Origin: Deltaproteobacteria bacterium | Lineage (GTDB): Bacteria; Bdellovibrionota_F; JAHFAK01 | Reading direction: 5' to 3' | Length of the DNA stretch: 17,890 nt | Assembly: GCA_023250585.1 (NCBI GenBank) | Contig: JAHFAK010000017.1 | Location: forward strand, 1 to 17,890 | In this document: positions 13,327 through 17,890 of the stretch, piece by piece | Numbering within the stretch: position 1 is the first letter of the stretch | How the letters are laid out: the number at the start of each line of letters is the position of its first letter | Translations under genes and position numbers: made by a program | Notes under the pieces: model-generated | Told to the model about the DNA's origin: nothing | Databases searched by the model: none | The model's input: the letters and a program-made list of their open reading frames with translations, nothing else

Positions 13327-14795
13327 TATCCTACGCTCCCTTCCAATTGAATTGCGAGGAGGCGTTGTGCTTCTACGGAAAATTCCATGGGCAATTCTTT
13401 AAACACCTCTTTGCAAAATCCATTAATAATCATATTCACTGCGTCTTCACGTGAGAGACCTCTCTGTTGTAAATAGAAGAGTTGGTCTTCTCCCACTTTT
13501 GATGTCGTTGCTTCATGTTCTATCGTACTCGAATTATTTGCGACTTCTATATACGGAAATGTATGTGCCCCACATTGATTTCCAATGAGAAGTGAATCAC
13601 ATTGTGAAAAATTTCGAGAATTTTCTGCTTTCTTCAATATCTTGACGAGGCCTCTATATGAATTATTTCCATGATCGGTTGAAATACCTTTTGAGATAAT
13701 TGTGCTGCGTGTATTTTTTCCAACGTGAATCATCTTAGTCCCGGTATCAGCTTGTTGAAAATTATGTGTTACAGCGACAGAATAAAATTCTCCGACTGAG
13801 TTATCACCTTTTAAAATACAACTTGGATATTTCCAGGTAATAGCAGATCCTGTTTCAACTTGTGTCCACGAAATATGAGAATTATTGCCTTTGCAAATTC
13901 CGCGTTTAGTAACAAAATTATAGATACCACCTTTACCTGTTTTATCACCGGGATACCAATTTTGGATAGTAGAGTATTTAATATATGCATTATCGAAAGC
14001 TATGAGTTCCACAACGGCTGCGTGGAGCTGATTTTCATCGCGCATAGGAGCAGTACAACCTTCAAGATAGCTCACGGTACTTGCTTCTTCGGCAATAATT
14101 AATGTGCGTTCAAATTGTCCGGTATTTGCGGTGTTAATTCTAAAATAGCTCGATAACTCCAAAGGACACTTTACCCCTTTAGGAATGTAACAAAACGTTC
14201 CATCACTAAAAACTGCTGAATTGAGAGCAGCAAAGAAATTATCTTGATAGGGTACAACTGAGCCTAAATATTTCTGTATAAGCTCGGGATGATTATGAAC
14301 TGCTTCACTCATAGAACAAAAAATAACACCAGCTTTTGCGAGTTCTTTTTGAAACGTAGTTGCTACCGAAACACTGTCAAAAACTGCGTCAACAGCTACT
14401 CCGGCAAGACGTTTTTGCTCAAGGAGTGGAAGGCCAAGCTTATCAAATGTTTCAAGGAGCTCTTTATCAACTTCTTCTAGGCTGTTTAATTTATTTTTCT
14501 TTTTTGGAGCGGCATAATAAATGATATCTTGAAAATCAATCGGTGCAATTTTTAAATTTGGCCACTCAGGAAATTGCATTGTTTTCCAATGTTCATACGC
14601 TTTGAGCCTCCATTCGAGAAGAAACTCAGGCTCGTTTTTTTTAGATGAAATAAATCGGATGACATCTTCATTAAGCCCTTTAGGCGCAATTTCCATATCG
14701 ATTTTTGTTTCAAAACCGTACTTATATTTACGATTGGTGATTTCATGTATAAGATTGGATTCAGACGTAGGTTCTTTTTTATTTAATGCCTTCAT
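13326..14795 (-). CDS. sufB: Fe-S cluster scaffold subunit SufB
   Basis: SufB is the main scaffold on which the nascent Fe-S cluster is assembled. The 489 residues include the conserved [19 protein letters not shown] region, the beta-helix block with [22 protein letters not shown], and the [26 protein letters not shown] region, where Cys408 lies in the position of the sulfur-relay/cluster cysteine. The C-terminus ([19 protein letters not shown]) is typical. The ATG at 14795 overlaps the stop of the Rrf2 regulator in ATGA. It has GGAG upstream, inside the regulator gene. Confidence 0.97.
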   Translation of the reverse strand: MKALNKKEPTSESNLIHEITNRKYKYGFETKIDMEIAPKGLNEDVIRFISSKKNEPEFLLEWRLKAYEHWKTMQFPEWPNLKIAPIDFQDIIYYAAPKKKNKLNSLEEVDKELLETFDKLGLPLLEQKRLAGVAVDAVFDSVSVATTFQKELAKAGVIFCSMSEAVHNHPELIQKYLGSVVPYQDNFFAALNSAVFSDGTFCYIPKGVKCPLELSSYFRINTANTGQFERTLIIAEEASTVSYLEGCTAPMRDENQLHAAVVELIAFDNAYIKYSTIQNWYPGDKTGKGGIYNFVTKRGICKGNNSHISWTQVETGSAITWKYPSCILKGDNSVGEFYSVAVTHNFQQADTGTKMIHVGKNTRSTIISKGISTDHGNNSYRGLVKILKKAENSRNFSQCDSLLIGNQCGAHTFPYIEVANNSSTIEHEATTSKVGEDQLFYLQQRGLSREDAVNMIINGFCKEVFKELPMEFSVEAQRLLAIQLEGSVG

Positions 14796-15226
14796 ACAGT
14801 ATGCTCCATAAAATTCTCATCTTTAGTAAGCTCTGAAAGCGTTATAGCAGACATACTATCTTTCATGCTTTTACCAAAGCGAAACCAAATGTTTTTCACA
14901 TGACATTTATCGCGAATAGTACATCCATTCGTTGATTTTGGGTAGCATCTATGCTCACTGTAGTCAGGAAAGTCAACTGCAGTAAAGATGTCCCATAATG
15001 TTATTTCATCAGGTTTTTTATTTGATATAAATCCACCACCTGGACCACGAACACTGCGAATGAGCTCTTTTTTTTGGAGTTCAATAAGGATTTTTTCCAA
15101 AAAATGCTCAGAAATATTATAATGTTCGACAATTTGACGACGAGAAACAGGCTTGTTATTGTTATTATTCATGAAAACTTCATAGAGGGCTAGAAGCGCA
15201 TATTCGGTTTTTAGGGTAATATTCAT
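14792..15226 (-). CDS. Rrf2-family Fe-S regulator (IscR/SufR-like), first gene of the suf operon
   Basis: The 144-residue protein has an N-terminal winged helix-turn-helix ([18 protein letters not shown]...[40 protein letters not shown]), the classic Rrf2 pattern. Its three cysteines at 94, 102 and 108 (CX7CX5C), with a His directly after the last, suit an Fe-S cluster; IscR has CX5CX5C. It probably senses cluster status and represses the operon when clusters are plentiful. An IscR-type operator overlaps its promoter, so autoregulation is likely. AAGGA lies 12 nt before the ATG. Its TGA overlaps the sufB ATG. The exact name (IscR or SufR) is not settled by sequence. Confidence 0.93.
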   Translation of the reverse strand: MNITLKTEYALLALYEVFMNNNNNKPVSRRQIVEHYNISEHFLEKILIELQKKELIRSVRGPGGGFISNKKPDEITLWDIFTAVDFPDYSEHRCYPKSTNGCTIRDKCHVKNIWFRFGKSMKDSMSAITLSELTKDENFMEHTV

Positions 15227-15247
15227 AGTTTTCTCAAGTCCTTTAAG

Positions 15248-15277
15248 TATATATAAGTAGTTGCTTTAATAAGTCAA
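15248..15277 (-). promoter_or_regulatory. suf operon promoter
   Basis: On the minus strand TTGACT (15277-15272) is the -35 box, and TATATA (15255-15250 or 15253-15248; spacer 16 or 18 nt) is the -10 box. The start would be about 15-20 nt before the regulator's ATG. The -35 box lies inside the operator at 15257-15281. Confidence 0.6.
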
Positions 15278-15281
15278 CTAT
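15257..15281. promoter_or_regulatory. IscR-type operator of the suf operon
   Basis: This 25-bp dyad has half-sites ATAGTTGACT and GCAACTAC on the minus strand. It matches the type 1 IscR consensus I recall (ATASYYGACT-N5-AGTCRRSTAT) at 20 of 25 positions, and the left half matches all ten. It covers the -35 box, so a bound regulator would block transcription, as at E. coli iscR. Confidence 0.6.
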
Positions 15282-15328
15282 TATTTAAAATGCTAACATA
15301 TTGAAATTACATATAAATTAATAGTGAG

Positions 15329-15358
15329 TTGATTTTTAATAAAAGATGAGCACATAAT
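15329..15358 (+). promoter_or_regulatory. Possible lon promoter
   Basis: TTGATT (15329-15334), an 18-nt spacer and CATAAT (15353-15358) would start transcription about 80 nt before lon. An imperfect dyad lies in the leader (AACTC near 15390 and GAGTT near 15420). No heat-shock consensus or CIRCE element is recognisable. Confidence 0.35.
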
Positions 15359-15446
15359 AGTATATGATAGTCTTATACCTGGTGAATAAAAGAGTACTCC
15401 CTAACTCCACCATTAACTGAGTTGGTACATAAAAGAAAGGATATAT

Positions 15447-17890
15447 ATGTCTCATGAAGTAGCTACTAAAAGCCGAAAACAAGTGCCTCTTTTACCATTA
15501 CGCGATGTCGTTGTATTTCCCTATATGGTTGTGCCTCTTTTTGTAGGGCGCGAAAAATCTATTAGCGCCTTAGAAGAGGCAATGAAAAAAGAAAAGGATA
15601 TTCTTTTGTGCAGCCAAAAAAATGCAAAAACAAATGATCCAGAAGAACCTGATATATATCGATGTGGGACACTTGCTACCATAATTCAGATGCTGCGCCT
15701 TCCGGATAATACCGTAAAAGTTTTAGTGGAAGGACGAAAGCGCGCAAAAGTTAAAAAGTTTCTTACAGCGGAAGATTATTTTTTAGTAGAAATTGAAGAA
15801 ATTAATGAAACATATCGGGAAGTGGAAGATCTTGATGAGTTGATGCGTACGGTTCACAGCACATTTGAAACCTATATTAAACTCAATCGCAAAATTCCTC
15901 CTGAAATGCTCATGAGTGTAGCTTCAATCGAAGATCCTTCTCGCCTTTCTGACACTATTGTTGCTCATCTCAATTTAAAATTAGCAGAACGCCAAGAAAT
16001 TCTTGAGATTGCTGATCCCATTAAACGTCTTTTAAAAATTCATAGCTTAATGATTGCTGAAATTGATGTACTTCAACTCGAACGCAAGATTAAATCACGC
16101 GTGAAAAAGCAGATGGAGAAAACACAAAAAGAGTATTATTTAAATGAACAGATGCAGGCAATTCAAAAAGAGCTTGGCACTCAAGATGATTTTAAAACTG
16201 AAATGCAGGAACTTGAAGAAAAAATTGTATCAAAAAAACTTTCCAAAGAGGCAAGGAGTAAGGCAGAAAAAGAATTAAAGAAATTAAAAGGTATGTCCCC
16301 AATGAGCGCTGAAGGAACAGTTTCACGTAATTATATTGATTGGATCTTATCGCTTCCATGGAATGAGTATACCGAAGAAAAACTCGACATTAAAGAAGCA
16401 GAAAAAATTTTAGAAGAAGATCACTATGGACTAAAGAAGCCAAAAGAACGAATTCTCGAATATTTGGCTGTACGTGCACTTTCAGAAAAAATGCGCGGGC
16501 CAATCTTATGTTTTGTTGGTCCTCCAGGAGTTGGTAAAACATCGCTGGGAATGTCGATTGCGCGCGCTACGGGCAGAAAGTTTATTAGACTTTCATTGGG
16601 TGGCGTTCGTGATGAGGCAGAGATTCGTGGTCATAGAAGGACCTATATTGGAGCTCTGCCAGGAAAAATTATTCAATCTATCAAAAAAGTTGGTTCATCA
16701 AATCCAGTATTTTTACTTGATGAAGTTGATAAGCTGTCGACTGATTTTAGAGGCGATCCATCAAGCGCACTTCTTGAAGTTCTTGATCCTGAACAAAATT
16801 TCTCTTTCAATGACCATTATCTTGATTGTGATTACGATCTTTCACGCATTATGTTTATTACAACCGCAAATACTCTGCATACCATTCCACGACCATTGCA
16901 AGATCGAATGGAAATCATTGAAATATCTGGTTACACGGAACTTGAGAAAGTAAAAATTGCTGAAAATTATCTTATTAGAAAAGAAGTAGAAGAAAATGGG
17001 TTAATGAAAAAAAATATTACTTTTACTGATAGCGCTTTGAAAGTTGTACTTCAAAAATATACACGTGAATCGGGGGTGCGAAATTTAGAACGTCAGATTG
17101 CTACTATTTGTAGAAAAGTTGCAATTGAAGTTTTAAAAGAAGGGCGAGAACATGCGGTCACGATTACCGATAAAAATGTGCAAAATTATTTAGGTGTCCC
17201 AAAATTCCGTCATGGAGTTATTGAAGAAAAAGACCAAATAGGTATAACTACAGGACTTGCATGGACTGAAGTTGGAGGAGAACTCTTAGTTACTGAAGTA
17301 GCGCTTATGCCTGGAAAAGGGAAGTTAACAATTACTGGCCGACTTGGTGATGTTATGCAAGAATCCGCGCAAGCAGCTATTAGCTATGTTCGAACTAAGG
17401 TTGCTCAACTCGGTTTGCCGGGAGATTTTTATCAAAATATAGACATTCATATTCATGTCCCTGAAGGTGCAATTCCCAAAGATGGCCCATCCGCCGGAAT
17501 TACCATGGCAACATCCCTTATTTCAGCAATACTGAATACTCCCGTAAAACGTGATGTAGCAATGACGGGTGAAATTTCTCTTCGTGGTCATGTAATGCCG
17601 ATTGGTGGACTTAAAGAAAAAATCCTTGCCGCTCATCGAGGTGGAATAAAAAAGATTATTATTCCAAAAGAAAATGAAAAAGATTTAAACGATATTCCTG
17701 AAAAAGTTTTAAAAGAATTAGAAATTATTTTAGCTGATCATATGGATATTGTTTTAAAGAATGCTTTAAGGCTTGATGATCCCGATGAATTTTTCAAAAA
17801 TATTCACGAGAAAAATATTGAGCTGTTCAAAAATATAAAAGCTACTCAAGAAAATACGAATCCATTACGTAAAGCCACGCCGGGGGAAAC
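15447..17890 (+). CDS. lon: ATP-dependent protease Lon (LonA), 3' end cut off
   Basis: Lon is a cytosolic AAA+ serine protease that degrades misfolded and regulatory proteins as a hexamer. The 814 visible residues cover nearly the whole protein. The N-domain begins [19 protein letters not shown]; a coiled-coil linker lies near 230-290; the ATPase shows GPPGVGKT (358-365) and FLLDEVDK (422-429) and further AAA+ blocks. The protease domain has PKDGPSAG with catalytic Ser682 and the GGLKEK motif with the paired Lys, probably Lys725. The visible length already exceeds E. coli Lon (784 residues), so a modest tail follows the protease domain ([10 protein letters not shown]... onward). The start is supported by GAAAGGA 5 nt upstream. 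It is divergent from the suf operon, with a 220-nt gap. Confidence 0.97.
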   Translation, partial: MSHEVATKSRKQVPLLPLRDVVVFPYMVVPLFVGREKSISALEEAMKKEKDILLCSQKNAKTNDPEEPDIYRCGTLATIIQMLRLPDNTVKVLVEGRKRAKVKKFLTAEDYFLVEIEEINETYREVEDLDELMRTVHSTFETYIKLNRKIPPEMLMSVASIEDPSRLSDTIVAHLNLKLAERQEILEIADPIKRLLKIHSLMIAEIDVLQLERKIKSRVKKQMEKTQKEYYLNEQMQAIQKELGTQDDFKTEMQELEEKIVSKKLSKEARSKAEKELKKLKGMSPMSAEGTVSRNYIDWILSLPWNEYTEEKLDIKEAEKILEEDHYGLKKPKERILEYLAVRALSEKMRGPILCFVGPPGVGKTSLGMSIARATGRKFIRLSLGGVRDEAEIRGHRRTYIGALPGKIIQSIKKVGSSNPVFLLDEVDKLSTDFRGDPSSALLEVLDPEQNFSFNDHYLDCDYDLSRIMFITTANTLHTIPRPLQDRMEIIEISGYTELEKVKIAENYLIRKEVEENGLMKKNITFTDSALKVVLQKYTRESGVRNLERQIATICRKVAIEVLKEGREHAVTITDKNVQNYLGVPKFRHGVIEEKDQIGITTGLAWTEVGGELLVTEVALMPGKGKLTITGRLGDVMQESAQAAISYVRTKVAQLGLPGDFYQNIDIHIHVPEGAIPKDGPSAGITMATSLISAILNTPVKRDVAMTGEISLRGHVMPIGGLKEKILAAHRGGIKKIIIPKENEKDLNDIPEKVLKELEIILADHMDIVLKNALRLDDPDEFFKNIHEKNIELFKNIKATQENTNPLRKATPGE

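Noticed and set aside
16474-16953. Separate plus-strand gene inside lon
   Set aside because: It is an out-of-frame reading of the Lon ATPase region, whose own frame holds the Walker motifs without a stop.

Overview
This looks like chromosomal DNA from a Gram-negative, AT-rich bacterium. A thrombospondin type 3 lipoprotein, a complete Rrf2-SufBCDSU operon, a YuxG-type aldolase/dehydrogenase fusion and a two-domain MazG would suit an uncultured deltaproteobacterial-type lineage (Desulfobacterota, Myxococcota or Bdellovibrionota in the broad sense). The sequence alone does not settle the phylum. The genes are mostly conserved housekeeping functions; one toxin-antitoxin pair and a few unknown small genes are accessory.

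Layout. 1-983 (minus): 5' part of a TSP3-repeat lipoprotein. 1128-1796 (minus): queC. 1797-2013: a divergent promoter region holding the first of two unusual long palindromes. 2014-3006 (plus): mazG and a small unknown ORF. 3012-3476 (minus): a coiled-coil protein. 3522-6758 (minus): an rsmD, class I aminotransferase, rph, rdgB cluster with tight junctions, except that the rph-rdgB gap is filled by the second palindrome. 6849-8933 (plus): aldolase/SDR fusion. 9086-9573 (plus): ParE/RelE-type toxin-antitoxin pair. 9577-15226 (minus): suf operon in the order rrf2-sufB-sufC-sufD-sufS-sufU, for Fe-S cluster assembly, with an IscR-like operator over its promoter. 15447-17890 (plus): lon, cut by the window end. 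No gene-free stretch exceeds about 220 bases.

The most unusual structure is the pair of palindromes at 1816-1932 and 4129-4262. Each has perfect inverted arms (39 and 47 bp) around a 39-40 nt centre. The two centres are nearly the same sequence, in opposite orientation, while the arms are unrelated between the two loci apart from a shared TATCGA at their inner end. Ordinary MITEs and REP-type repeats show the reverse pattern, with conserved ends. This may be an undescribed small element that generates or carries locus-specific palindromic arms.

A second theme is leaderless transcription. The best sigma70-like promoters before rsmD, the coiled-coil gene and the aldolase/SDR gene put the -10 box only 7-9 nt from the start codon, and none of the three has a Shine-Dalgarno sequence. 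Many other genes here (mazG, rph, the aminotransferase, sufD, sufS, lon, the antitoxin) have clear ones.
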